Shown in pieces: positions 42,894 through 51,407 of a stretch of DNA of 64,000 bases. The notes beneath the pieces are model-generated. The model was given only the letters and a program-made list of their open reading frames with translations. It searched no databases and was not told the DNA's origin. Origin of the DNA: Deltaproteobacteria bacterium. GTDB lineage: Bacteria; Myxococcota_A; UBA9160; JAJDAL01. The position numbers and the translations under genes were made by a program. Numbering within the stretch: the stretch's first letter is position 1; each line of letters starts with the position of its first letter. Location: contig JAJDAL010000060.1 of NCBI GenBank assembly GCA_029261875.1, forward strand, positions 1 to 64,000, given 5' to 3'.

Positions 42894-42986
42894 ACGAAGG
42901 TTCGAATTGGAGGGAAAGGCGTTGGTGCCAACCAAAAGTGTCCGAAGTCGTTCGCAGCGCCTGTGATCGCGCGGCTTCACTGGACG

Positions 42987-45569
42987 TTACGCGGTGATTC
43001 GCAGGCTGTAGAGGGCGTGAGGGGCGAGCCGAAATCGCAAGGTATCGCCTTGCAGCGAAGCTTCATCCTGAGCGATGGCGGACGCATTCGGGGTTTCGTC
43101 GAGATTCACAGGCGTCGCACGGGAAAAGGGAAACGCGAGCTTGAGGGTTCCGAGTTGGGGTTCGTCGCTGGGGTTCAAAACCCGAACCACGATGCCGGAT
43201 CCGTCCGAGGCGGGCTTCAGGGCCGATAGCACGAGTGCCGCGGGTTCGAGGGAGAGAAGGGGGTGGCCCTGCGGGAAGAGTGGATGCGGACCGGCGATGG
43301 CTGCGCGAAGTCCCATTTCGCAATCGCGCGCCGCGGCCATGGATCCGCCGGCCCGTAGCGACACGCGCGCTTTCCAGGGTCCCGGGCATTGCGCCCCGGG
43401 TGTCTCCAGCGCCGGGCCCGCGGGTTCGGGGCGGGACGCGAGGTCCGGACGGGAGAGCCAGCCCACGGATCGCAAGGCCGTGATCGCGATGACGCCGTCT
43501 TCGGTGACTTGCGCTTCGGGAAGGCCCGGGGCGACCACCATCAATCCGTTGGCCTCGACGAATCCCTGATGGGGAAAGGTGTCGGGCGCGGGTTGTCTCC
43601 AACCCCGGTCGTCGGGTCGGCCGGGAGTCCGGGTCGCAACGTCGAAGGTGGTCGCGGCGCGAAAACGCGGCGCGGGGGCTCCCGTGGGAAAGAGGAGTCG
43701 CAAACGGTGATCCCGGGCCTCGTTGTCGATGCGAATTTCCAGGTCTACGCGCTCGATGTCCGGGTGTACCCGGGCGTCGACGCACACGCGAACCCGACGG
43801 GTGTCGGGGCCCCGGCCGTCGCGTTCGCGGTTCAGTTCGGGAATGTCGAGGAGGTGTTCGATGCGGAGTTCGCCGGTTCCGTCGGGATGGCGCACGCGCC
43901 GGATCGATTCGACCCGGGATTGGAACTCCCCGGGGACCGGGTCGAAATCGTAGGTATCGCCGCGGTCCCCCACATCTTCGAGGGCGCACAAGCCGCGGAA
44001 ATGCAACGAACCGAATTCGACGTCGAGGCGGCCGTCGTCTCGCGCGCGAACGGAGATGGCGCCGGCACGGATCTCGCGTTCCCCGTCCGCTTCGACCTGC
44101 GGTAGGTCGCAGGGTTCGAGTTCGAACACGCGAAAACCCATGGCGGGTATGTCGGACGCGACGAATTCGAGATCGTAATCCTTCCAATCGGGAGACAGAC
44201 GAAAACGCGAGGAGTCGAGGGCTTCGAGCATGCGCGTGGGAACTCCGTCGACCGCGAAGCCGCGACCGCCCGCGGTAACGGCGCGAACCGGGTGGATTCC
44301 GAAGCCGCTGGCTCCGGTCTCCGGGTTGCGAGCGTTGATGCGGAAGGCGGGTTCGGGGTCCAGGGCCAGCCGCACGACGTCTGTACGCGGACGGGGCGAG
44401 GGATTGAAGACCGCCACCTGAAGCGTGTCCGTCCAGGGCCAGCGCCGATCGGTTCTCCCGCCCGCGATTCGCGACAAAACGCGGCTCGTCGTCTGATCCG
44501 CGAGTTCTTGGGCGGCGTCATAGCGTCCCATCATCTGATCGTGCACGGCGTCGATGGAGCATCCGCAGATGGAATCGTGGGCTTGATTGACCAACAGTGA
44601 ACGCCACGCCAGGCGCAGTGCCGATCCTTCGTCCGCTACCCCCAGCAGATTGCCCAAGGCCGACCAGGGTTCCGCCCAGGCTTCGAGGAGTTGTTCGCAG
44701 GCGCGGTTGCGCAGCTTCAAGTAGCTGCGCGTCGACCACACGCCGGGGAGAAGGGGGGCATCGCGTCCACCGACCAGTTCGCCGCAATGGTCGTCACGCG
44801 GGGGAAGGTGCGCGTCGACGTAGTCGTCGAGGAGGCCGCGTTCCACATCCCAACCGGTTTCGCGCGCCAGTTCGCGCGCGGCCGCGCCGATGTGCGGATC
44901 CGGTGGCTCGTGATCGATTCCATTCATCAGGAGTACCTGTTCGCCGGAGCCCGCGGCCTCGAGTTTGCGCGCCATTTTGGCGAGGCGCGTCCCCGCCTCT
45001 TTGGGATCTTCGGGCAACTGTGAGCAATTGAAGTATCCACACCTCAGGTGAAAGGCCGGAATCTCGGAGCCGTCGGGTGACTTCCAGCGGAATGGGATCG
45101 AGAGGTCCGCGGAGCGCTGGTCGTTTCCGCGCCAATACACGAACGCCTTGAGTCCGAAGCCCGCAAAGAGTTGCGGGAACTGGGAAGGATGGCCAAACGA
45201 GTCGGGGGTATAGGCGACCGTCGAGGGAGCGCCGAACTCCGACGCCACGCGTCGCCCCTCCAGCAGATTGCGGATGTGGGATTCGCCCGAAGGGAGTAGC
45301 GAGTCCGGTTGAACGTACCAGGGGCCGATGGCGATCCGACCTGCGGCGATCGCGCGCGCCAGTTGGGGGCGACGCTGCGGCCGGATTTCCAGGTAGTCCT
45401 CGATGACGACGCTTTGTCCGTCGAGTAGAAAGCGGTATCCGGGATCGGATTCGAGCAGATCGAGGAGCTGATCGACCGCGTCGACCAGCTTCGCCCGAAA
45501 GGCTTGAAACGCCCGATACCACTCGCGGTCCCAGTGGGTGTGAGAGACGATGGTGCACTTCATCGGCAT
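42987..45569 (-). CDS. Glycoside hydrolase family 38 alpha-mannosidase
   Basis: An 860-residue enzyme. SHTHWDREWYRAFQAFR at the N-terminus is the GH38 zinc motif (His-x-His and Asp), GPWYVQPDSLLPSGESHIRN follows, and AYTPDSFGHPSQFPQLF and YWRGNDQ complete the catalytic domain. The NQAHDSICGCSIDAVHDQM segment holds another zinc His. The C-terminal half is the beta-sandwich mannosidase domain. No signal peptide is seen, so it is cytosolic and may trim imported or recycled alpha-mannosides. The start is ATG 45569 (or 45563). It is divergent from the third regulator. Confidence 0.92.
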   Translation of the reverse strand: MPMKCTIVSHTHWDREWYRAFQAFRAKLVDAVDQLLDLLESDPGYRFLLDGQSVVIEDYLEIRPQRRPQLARAIAAGRIAIGPWYVQPDSLLPSGESHIRNLLEGRRVASEFGAPSTVAYTPDSFGHPSQFPQLFAGFGLKAFVYWRGNDQRSADLSIPFRWKSPDGSEIPAFHLRCGYFNCSQLPEDPKEAGTRLAKMARKLEAAGSGEQVLLMNGIDHEPPDPHIGAAARELARETGWDVERGLLDDYVDAHLPPRDDHCGELVGGRDAPLLPGVWSTRSYLKLRNRACEQLLEAWAEPWSALGNLLGVADEGSALRLAWRSLLVNQAHDSICGCSIDAVHDQMMGRYDAAQELADQTTSRVLSRIAGGRTDRRWPWTDTLQVAVFNPSPRPRTDVVRLALDPEPAFRINARNPETGASGFGIHPVRAVTAGGRGFAVDGVPTRMLEALDSSRFRLSPDWKDYDLEFVASDIPAMGFRVFELEPCDLPQVEADGEREIRAGAISVRARDDGRLDVEFGSLHFRGLCALEDVGDRGDTYDFDPVPGEFQSRVESIRRVRHPDGTGELRIEHLLDIPELNRERDGRGPDTRRVRVCVDARVHPDIERVDLEIRIDNEARDHRLRLLFPTGAPAPRFRAATTFDVATRTPGRPDDRGWRQPAPDTFPHQGFVEANGLMVVAPGLPEAQVTEDGVIAITALRSVGWLSRPDLASRPEPAGPALETPGAQCPGPWKARVSLRAGGSMAAARDCEMGLRAAIAGPHPLFPQGHPLLSLEPAALVLSALKPASDGSGIVVRVLNPSDEPQLGTLKLAFPFSRATPVNLDETPNASAIAQDEASLQGDTLRFRLAPHALYSLRITA

Positions 45570-45752
45570 AGATCGGTGAAAGTCCTTGCACGATGGGTGG
45601 AAAGACGTTCGTGCTCCGCCATTGTTAACCACTTTCCGACGCTATTTGGTCGCATTTGTACGCCATTTCCCCACTTTCGGGAGGACACACGCGATGCGGT
45701 CTTCAGGCACAATTTCGAACTGGGTGGCGCGACCAAACAAATCGGTGTTCCC

Positions 45753-46982
45753 ATGAGTACCATTCTAGTCGTAGACGATCACGAACAGGCACGACACGTT
45801 CTCGCCATGGAGCTCGAGGATGCGGGCTTCAGCGTCCTCGAGGCGGGCGACGGGCAGGAGGCGTGGAATCGCTTCGTCGAGAGCCGTCCCGATCTCGTGA
45901 TTACGGACATGAAGATGCCACACAGCGATGGCATGGAGCTATTGAGCCGGATCCGATCCCGATCGGAAACGCCGGTGATCATGTTCACCGCCTATGGAAC
46001 CGTCGACACCGCGGTCTCGGCATTGAAGGCCGGCGCCAATGAATTCGTATCCTCGGTGGACGCCAATGTCGACGAACTCGTCGATATGGTCCGAGGCACG
46101 TTGATCGATGGTGAAGGGAACGAGACGCTCCCGGATCTGGAGAGTCGTTTGGTGGGTTCGACGCGCGCCATGCTGCGCGTGCGCGAACAGGTGACGGGCT
46201 TGGCTCCACTGGGGACTCCGGTGCTGGTCAGTGGCGAATCGGGAACCGGTCGGGATACGACCGTCGGTGCGCTCCACTCCCTGGGTGCGACGGCCGGTGG
46301 TGAATTGGTGCGTGTGGATGCGGCCGCTTTCGAACCCGGCGACTGGATACCGGATAGTGGGGCCGTCTACCTCGACGACGTCGATCGACTGACTCCGGAA
46401 GCCCAAGCCTATTGGGCCGATCGGGTAGCGCACGTGAGATCCGACACCCCGCCCACGGGAGTGCGTTTGTTTGCGTCGACGACGGATTCCATCGCAACCC
46501 TGGTGCAACAGAATGGCTTTTCGAAAGAGCTCGGTGAAGTGTTGATTCGCTTCGAGATCGATCTCCCCCCGCTGCGCGATCGTCGCGAGGATATTCCCGC
46601 CATCGCATCGATCCTGGTCGACCGGATCGGTCGTCGACTCGGGCGACCGGTTGTCCTGAGCGCGGCGGCCAACGAGTACCTCCAAACCCAGCGCTGGCCC
46701 GGCAACGTTGCGGAGCTCGAGAATGTGCTCGAGAAAGTCATTGCGTTCTCGCGCGCGAAGGAAATTCGCCGCCAAGCCATCGACGATGTACTCCAGGATG
46801 TGGAAGAAAGCGTCGCTGGGATCCGCGACCGGCGCGACGCCCAGGAACGCGATGCCCTGTTGAATGCGATCGAAGTGGCCGGCGGAAACGTCACCCGAGC
46901 CGCGGAGATTCTCGGGAAGAGCCGTACCGCGGTATACTACCTGATCTCCAAACACGGAATCCGGCTGAATCGAGGTCGTTGA
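45753..46982 (+). CDS. Degenerate NtrC-like response regulator without GAFTGA
   Basis: A 409-residue protein with receiver, AAA+-like and Fis-type domains. The receiver has LVVDDHEQAR and phospho-acceptor Asp52, but the switch Lys is replaced (EFVSSVD). In the AAA+ remnant Walker A is GESGTGRD with Arg for Lys, Walker B is AVYLDDV, and the whole ESELFGHE-GAFTGA insertion is missing (only about 40 residues separate the Walker motifs). The C-terminal helix-turn-helix AAEILGKSRTAVYYLISKHG is well kept. It should bind DNA but is unlikely to hydrolyse ATP normally or contact sigma-54. It precedes the LolA-like gene by 37 nt. Confidence 0.88.
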   Translation: MSTILVVDDHEQARHVLAMELEDAGFSVLEAGDGQEAWNRFVESRPDLVITDMKMPHSDGMELLSRIRSRSETPVIMFTAYGTVDTAVSALKAGANEFVSSVDANVDELVDMVRGTLIDGEGNETLPDLESRLVGSTRAMLRVREQVTGLAPLGTPVLVSGESGTGRDTTVGALHSLGATAGGELVRVDAAAFEPGDWIPDSGAVYLDDVDRLTPEAQAYWADRVAHVRSDTPPTGVRLFASTTDSIATLVQQNGFSKELGEVLIRFEIDLPPLRDRREDIPAIASILVDRIGRRLGRPVVLSAAANEYLQTQRWPGNVAELENVLEKVIAFSRAKEIRRQAIDDVLQDVEESVAGIRDRRDAQERDALLNAIEVAGGNVTRAAEILGKSRTAVYYLISKHGIRLNRGR

Positions 46983-47019
46983 CTCACGTCTGCTGGGAGA
47001 TGAGCCGATACGTCGAGCG

Positions 47020-47895
47020 GTGGATGTGGGGGTCCGAGTGAAGAGACCGCGTCGAATCGCCGACCCGGGGTGGTGGCGAGCCACAGGGGTGATGGCGATG
47101 GTTGGGTGCCTTGTCGGAATGGCAAGGGCCGAAGAGATCCAGGACGCCGTTCCGATCCCCGCGGTCGAAATTCTACGCGCCGCCTTCGACAACCTCTACG
47201 ATCGCGACACCACTTCGGATATCGAACTCATCATTCGCAACAGTGCGGGCAACGAACGTCGTCGCGAGTTCGAGTCGGCGAGCAAGCGGATCGATGGTCG
47301 CCTTCGCTCGATCGGCAGACTGGTATGGCCGCCGCACCTGCGTGGGATGTCGCTGATGGTGGTCGAGAACGAAGATCGCAGCACGGATTCCTTCGTCTAT
47401 CTCCCCTCTCTCAACCGGGTGCGAAGAATCGCAAGGGCGCAACGCGACGAGCCCTTCCTGGGTAGCGACCTCACCTATGAAGACTTCGAGCGGCGCTGGG
47501 TGGAGGACTACCACGTGGATTCCGCCCGGGACGATCGGGTGCACGGCGAAAGCGTCCACGTGATCTACGGGCGACCGATCGAACGTGTGGGCTACCAGTT
47601 CGTCGAGTTCGTGGTCGCCAAGAAGGACAGCGTCCTATTGGAAACGCGCTACATCAAACGCGAAGGCGAAGCGCCGTTTCGCGTGGTGCGGGCGCTCCGC
47701 GAGTCGATGCTGGAAAGCGACGGCCACATTCTTCCCACCCACATCCTGGTTCGCAACGAAAGCCGCAACACCACGACGGAGGTGCGGTTTCGGAATCTGC
47801 GCGTCAACCCGGAGATCCGCGATCGGATCTTCACGGTGGGCCATCTCGAGCGGAACCGACCGCTTCCCGAAGTGAAGGAGCAAGGCGTCAATTAG
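47020..47895 (+). CDS. LolA-like outer-membrane lipoprotein-sorting protein
   Basis: A 291-residue exported protein. A signal ends near MARAEE (about residue 38). The mature sequence DIELIIRNSAGNERRREFE, RLVWPPHLRGMSLMVVENE and FVYLPSLNRVRRIARAQRD with FLGSDLTYEDFE matches the uncharacterised outer-membrane lipoprotein-sorting family often encoded beside RND/MMPL transporters. It adopts the LolA/LppX-type half barrel and probably carries a lipid or lipoprotein through the periplasm. The GTG at 47020 or a GTG at 47038 may start it. It follows the degenerate regulator closely. Confidence 0.8.
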   Translation: MDVGVRVKRPRRIADPGWWRATGVMAMVGCLVGMARAEEIQDAVPIPAVEILRAAFDNLYDRDTTSDIELIIRNSAGNERRREFESASKRIDGRLRSIGRLVWPPHLRGMSLMVVENEDRSTDSFVYLPSLNRVRRIARAQRDEPFLGSDLTYEDFERRWVEDYHVDSARDDRVHGESVHVIYGRPIERVGYQFVEFVVAKKDSVLLETRYIKREGEAPFRVVRALRESMLESDGHILPTHILVRNESRNTTTEVRFRNLRVNPEIRDRIFTVGHLERNRPLPEVKEQGVN

Positions 47896-47957
47896 CCGGG
47901 CACCTTGCTGGATCCCACTCCGTCCCCATATAGTGACCTCGTCATTTCGGAGGGTTC

Positions 47958-48494
47958 ATGGGTTTTCACCACCTCGCCATCGCCACACGGGATTCCAAAG
48001 CCACCCACGCCTTCTACACCGAAGCCATGGGGTTCTCGCTCGCCAAGGTCGAGGTGGGGAAGACGCCCGAAGGGGGTTGGGCGAAGCACTTCTTTTACGA
48101 AACCGGCGGCGGCGGCATGATTGCATTCTGGGAGATCCACGACTCAGGTCTCCCTGAAGATTGGAAGCCCGCCCTATCCGAGGGGCTGGGGTTGCCCCGC
48201 TGGGCGAATCACATTGCCTTCGCCGCCGCGGACGAGGACGATCTCGCACGCAAGCAGGAGCGCTGGCTGTCCGTCGGACACGACGTGGTTTGGATCGATC
48301 ACGGTTGGTGCATTTCGATCTACACCGTCGATCCCAATCGAACCATGGTCGAATTCTGCCTCACGACTCGGGAATTCACGGACGAGGACCGCACGCGCGC
48401 GCTCGAACTCCTGCAGGACCCGAACCCGCCGCTGGGCGACGAGGCACCGACCATCCGCGTGTTCCGAGCTGGGGACGCTCCTGCCGCTGCCTGA
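47958..48494 (+). CDS. VOC-family (glyoxalase/dioxygenase fold) protein
   Basis: A 178-residue protein with two beta-alpha-beta3 units. FHHLAIATRDSKATHAFYTE opens the first, and ANHIAFAAADEDDLARKQER the second. Candidate metal ligands are the first His, Glu124-like positions and MVEFCL near the end. VOC members include glyoxalases, extradiol dioxygenases and epimerases, so the reaction is not identified. The ATG at 47958 has GGAGGG 5 nt upstream. It converges on the hydrolase gene 5 nt away. Confidence 0.82.
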   Translation: MGFHHLAIATRDSKATHAFYTEAMGFSLAKVEVGKTPEGGWAKHFFYETGGGGMIAFWEIHDSGLPEDWKPALSEGLGLPRWANHIAFAAADEDDLARKQERWLSVGHDVVWIDHGWCISIYTVDPNRTMVEFCLTTREFTDEDRTRALELLQDPNPPLGDEAPTIRVFRAGDAPAAA

Positions 48495-48498
48495 TTCG

Positions 48499-49731
48499 TC
48501 AGGCGCGCCCCAGCCATTCGACAATGTGGCGAACCGCGACGTCGCGTCCGGCGGCTTCGGGGAAACCGTAGTGATCGGCGTCGACCGTGTGACACGTGAT
48601 CTCCCGGGTTGCGAGGGAGTCGCGAATCAAGTCGGCGTCCGACGGGAAGATGCAGTGGTCACCGCTGTAGCGGATCATCAAGGTCGGTAGCGTCATGCGC
48701 GCGCCGTTGTCGGCGATTTCCGCCCGGGAAGACAAGCCGGACCAGGTGGAAAGCCAGGCTTCCGGGGAGATCATGCGGCCGAAGCCCACGGCACCGTAAT
48801 TGATCCAATCCGGACGTACGCCCCAAAGCGAGCCGTAGCTACGGCGGGACGGATCGAGCGCCAGGTCGACCGAGCGCGGGTCGGCATCGGTTCGGTAGAC
48901 GAAGAGGAAGTCCGTCGCGATCGCTTCGCGGCGAGCTTCGGTCGCTCCGGTTTCTTTCCAGCGTTTTCGCGCCTGGCGACGAACCTCGATGCGGCGGCGC
49001 GCCTCGGCGTCGATGCGCGCAATTCGCGAGCGCTGGGCTCCGCGATAGCGATCGAGAAAATCCGGCGTGTAGTGCGACGACTCGGGTGGGTCGGCGAATC
49101 CGTTGGCGGGATCGAACAGGTCGAGTTCCGGGTTGCAGGAGGTCGGGCGGGTTTCGTCCGTCACCGACGGATCGATCGCGTGCAGGAGGAAGTGTCCCTC
49201 GCCCGGGTGGGCGGCGAGATAGATCATGGCGTCCGCCGCCGGGAGCTCGAACCGGTTGAGGTCGAAGGGGTCTCCCGCGGCGGTATCGCGTAGGCGTTCG
49301 CCCGGCGTCGCCAACGCTTGCGCGAGGTAGAAGGTGAACAGGGAGCCGCCGCCGGAGTTGCCGCACAGGACCACGCGGTCGTAGCGTTCCCGGGCCGCGG
49401 CGATGCCCGCGGCGACGTCGAGCAACACGATTTCGTGGATCAAGGTCGCATCGTTGTTCAACCAGCGGCTGTTGATGCAGAGCACGGCGAAACCCGCCTC
49501 CACCAATCCCGGAACCGCGTAGTGGTGGGAGAAATTGGCGCGCGGATGCATCAAGCAAACGACCGTCGATTCACCGCCGCGCGCGTAGAGCCAACCCTGG
49601 GCGAAGGCGCGGTCTTGGGTTTCCAATTGCAGCGGGTGGCACTGGGTGCCCGAAGGAAGCGGGCGATGCCATTCGACGACGCGATAGGGGTTGTCGTAGC
49701 GCCCGATGCGCGGGGGCTTTGACGTCGACAT
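48499..49731 (-). CDS. Alpha/beta hydrolase
   Basis: A 410-residue alpha/beta-hydrolase-fold protein. VVCLMHPRANFSHHY holds the oxyanion-hole strand, VLCGNSGGGSLFTFYLA the nucleophile elbow (Gly-Asn-Ser-Gly-Gly), and a late HYGFPE the catalytic His. A long lid insertion includes a basic Arg-rich helix around residues 235-260. It lies 9 nt after an SDR gene on the same strand, so both are probably one operon for catabolism of a ketone, ester or steroid-like compound. The substrate cannot be named. Confidence 0.82.
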   Translation of the reverse strand: MSTSKPPRIGRYDNPYRVVEWHRPLPSGTQCHPLQLETQDRAFAQGWLYARGGESTVVCLMHPRANFSHHYAVPGLVEAGFAVLCINSRWLNNDATLIHEIVLLDVAAGIAAARERYDRVVLCGNSGGGSLFTFYLAQALATPGERLRDTAAGDPFDLNRFELPAADAMIYLAAHPGEGHFLLHAIDPSVTDETRPTSCNPELDLFDPANGFADPPESSHYTPDFLDRYRGAQRSRIARIDAEARRRIEVRRQARKRWKETGATEARREAIATDFLFVYRTDADPRSVDLALDPSRRSYGSLWGVRPDWINYGAVGFGRMISPEAWLSTWSGLSSRAEIADNGARMTLPTLMIRYSGDHCIFPSDADLIRDSLATREITCHTVDADHYGFPEAAGRDVAVRHIVEWLGRA

Positions 49732-49740
49732 GGCGCTCGA

Positions 49741-50535
49741 CTATCCGCCCAAGTCCGAAAGATCCATCGGCCAATTGGACGCCACAGTGCCGCCATCGAT
49801 TTCGAAGATCTTTCCCGTCACCCAACTCGCTGCGGGCGATGCGAGATAGAGGGCCGCCAAGGCGATGTCTTCGGGGGTTCCGACACGTCCCATGGGGGTG
49901 AGGGCTTCCATCTTTTCCCGCATGTCGCCGTGGGCGAGAAACGGTGCAAGTGCGTCCGTTTCGACGGATCCCACCGCGATCGCGTTCGCGCGCACGCGCG
50001 GCGCGAATTCGTGGGCGATCAAGCGCGTCATGTGGTTGAGCGCCGCCTTGGCGGTGCCGTAGGCGACGAAGCCCGGCTCCACCATGTGGGACAGGCCCGA
50101 GGAGATGTTGATGATGTTTCCACCGTCGCCTTCCAGCATGTGGGGAATTGCGAGCCTCGAAAGCAAGAAGGCCTGGGTGACGTTGAACTGGAACGCGTGG
50201 GCGAAGGCTTTCTCACTGGTGCGCAGGGCGGGTTTGGGCGGTGCCCCACCCGCGTTGTTGACCAGAATGTCGATTCGTCCGAATTCCTTCATCGCGCTGG
50301 CGACGAGATTCTCGAGTTGGACGCGATCCGTGACGTCGCAGGGGATCGCGAGAGCCCGGCGTCCGTGGCCGCGCACGATTTCGGCGGTGGCGTCGAGCTG
50401 CTCTTGGGTGCGGGCGCCACACACGACATCGGCGCCGGCTTCCGCGAACGCAACCGCGATCCCGCGGCCAATCCCGCGCCCGGCTCCGGTCACGATGGCC
50501 ACTCGGTCCGTCAGGCGAAAACGATCGAGAATCAT
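49741..50535 (-). CDS. Short-chain dehydrogenase/reductase (SDR)
   Basis: A 264-residue NAD(P)-dependent oxidoreductase. VTGAGRGIGRGIA is the cofactor loop, CDVTD the adenine-ring Asp, VNNAGG the central motif, and NISSGLSH with AYGTAKAALNH gives catalytic Ser, Tyr and Lys. The C-terminus ends near IFEIDGGTVASNWP, as in FabG-like enzymes. The ATG at 50535 is used; an upstream extension of the frame is rejected because it runs into the divergent promoter. Likely co-transcribed with the hydrolase; divergent from a second SDR (104 nt apart). Confidence 0.9.
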   Translation of the reverse strand: MILDRFRLTDRVAIVTGAGRGIGRGIAVAFAEAGADVVCGARTQEQLDATAEIVRGHGRRALAIPCDVTDRVQLENLVASAMKEFGRIDILVNNAGGAPPKPALRTSEKAFAHAFQFNVTQAFLLSRLAIPHMLEGDGGNIINISSGLSHMVEPGFVAYGTAKAALNHMTRLIAHEFAPRVRANAIAVGSVETDALAPFLAHGDMREKMEALTPMGRVGTPEDIALAALYLASPAASWVTGKIFEIDGGTVASNWPMDLSDLGG

Positions 50536-50639
50536 TGGGTTGTTCCTATCGCGAAGGGGAAGAATCGGACCGAGATTACCACGCCTTGGTGGGCAGGGGA
50601 CCTCGAGTATGCTGTGGCGTCCACTGCAAGGAGAGACAC

Positions 50640-51395
50640 GTGTCGAAACGATTCGAGGGGAAGGTTGCCGTCGTGACCGGTGCCGCATCGGGCATCGGGC
50701 GCGCGACCGCGGAACGGATTGCCCGGGAGGGCGGCCGGGTGATGTGCGTGGACGTCCAGGCACCGGCGCTCGCCGACCTGGTGAAGCAACTCGCCGACGA
50801 AGGCCTCGAAGCGATCGATCAGATCTGTGATGTGAGCGATGTGGCGGCGGTGCAGGCGACCATCGACGGCGCGGTCGCGCGCTTTGGTTCCCTCGACGTG
50901 CTCTGCAACATCGCGGGAATTCTCCAGTTCACCCATACCCACGAAGTCAAGGACGAGGACTGGGATCGAATCCTCGCGGTCAATCTCACCGGGACATTTC
51001 GCATGTGCCGCGCGGCACTTCCGCACTTGCTCGCAAGCCGCGGCACGATCGTCAATATGTCGTCGACGGCCGCTCTCGGAGGCCATCCCTGGACGGCCGC
51101 CTATTCGGCGGCCAAAGGCGGCGTGCTTTCCTTGACCCGAACCCTCGCCGTCGAATACGCGAAGCGGGGCTTGCGAGCCAACTCCGTGTGTCCCGGTTCC
51201 GTGAAGACACCCATGCACGATGTGTTCGAATTGCCCGAAGGCGCAGACGGGAAACTCGTGCGTCGTCTCATGCCCCTCGACGGTGAATTCCGCGGGCCCG
51301 AAACCGCCGCCGCCGCCATTGCGTTCCTGGCTTCCGACGAAGCCGCCCACATCAATGGCACCGAGTTGCGCGTCGACGGCGGAATGCTCGCGTAG
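50640..51395 (+). CDS. Short-chain dehydrogenase/reductase (SDR)
   Basis: A 251-residue SDR. VTGAASGIGRATAERIA is the cofactor loop, CDVSDVAAV follows, CNIAGIL replaces the usual NNAG, and NMSSTAALGG with AAYSAAKGGVLSL provides Ser, Tyr and Lys. The end LRVDGGMLA is typical. The GTG at 50640 has GGAG 6 nt upstream and begins SKRFEGKVAVV. It is divergent from the other SDR, so the 104 nt between may carry shared regulation. The substrate is unknown. Confidence 0.9.
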   Translation: MSKRFEGKVAVVTGAASGIGRATAERIAREGGRVMCVDVQAPALADLVKQLADEGLEAIDQICDVSDVAAVQATIDGAVARFGSLDVLCNIAGILQFTHTHEVKDEDWDRILAVNLTGTFRMCRAALPHLLASRGTIVNMSSTAALGGHPWTAAYSAAKGGVLSLTRTLAVEYAKRGLRANSVCPGSVKTPMHDVFELPEGADGKLVRRLMPLDGEFRGPETAAAAIAFLASDEAAHINGTELRVDGGMLA

Positions 51396-51407
51396 CCGGC
51401 ACTTCGG

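Noticed and set aside
42840..42930. Sigma-54 promoter before the NtrC-like gene (TTGGCACC on the minus strand)
   Set aside because: The -12 TTGC element is missing at the required spacing.
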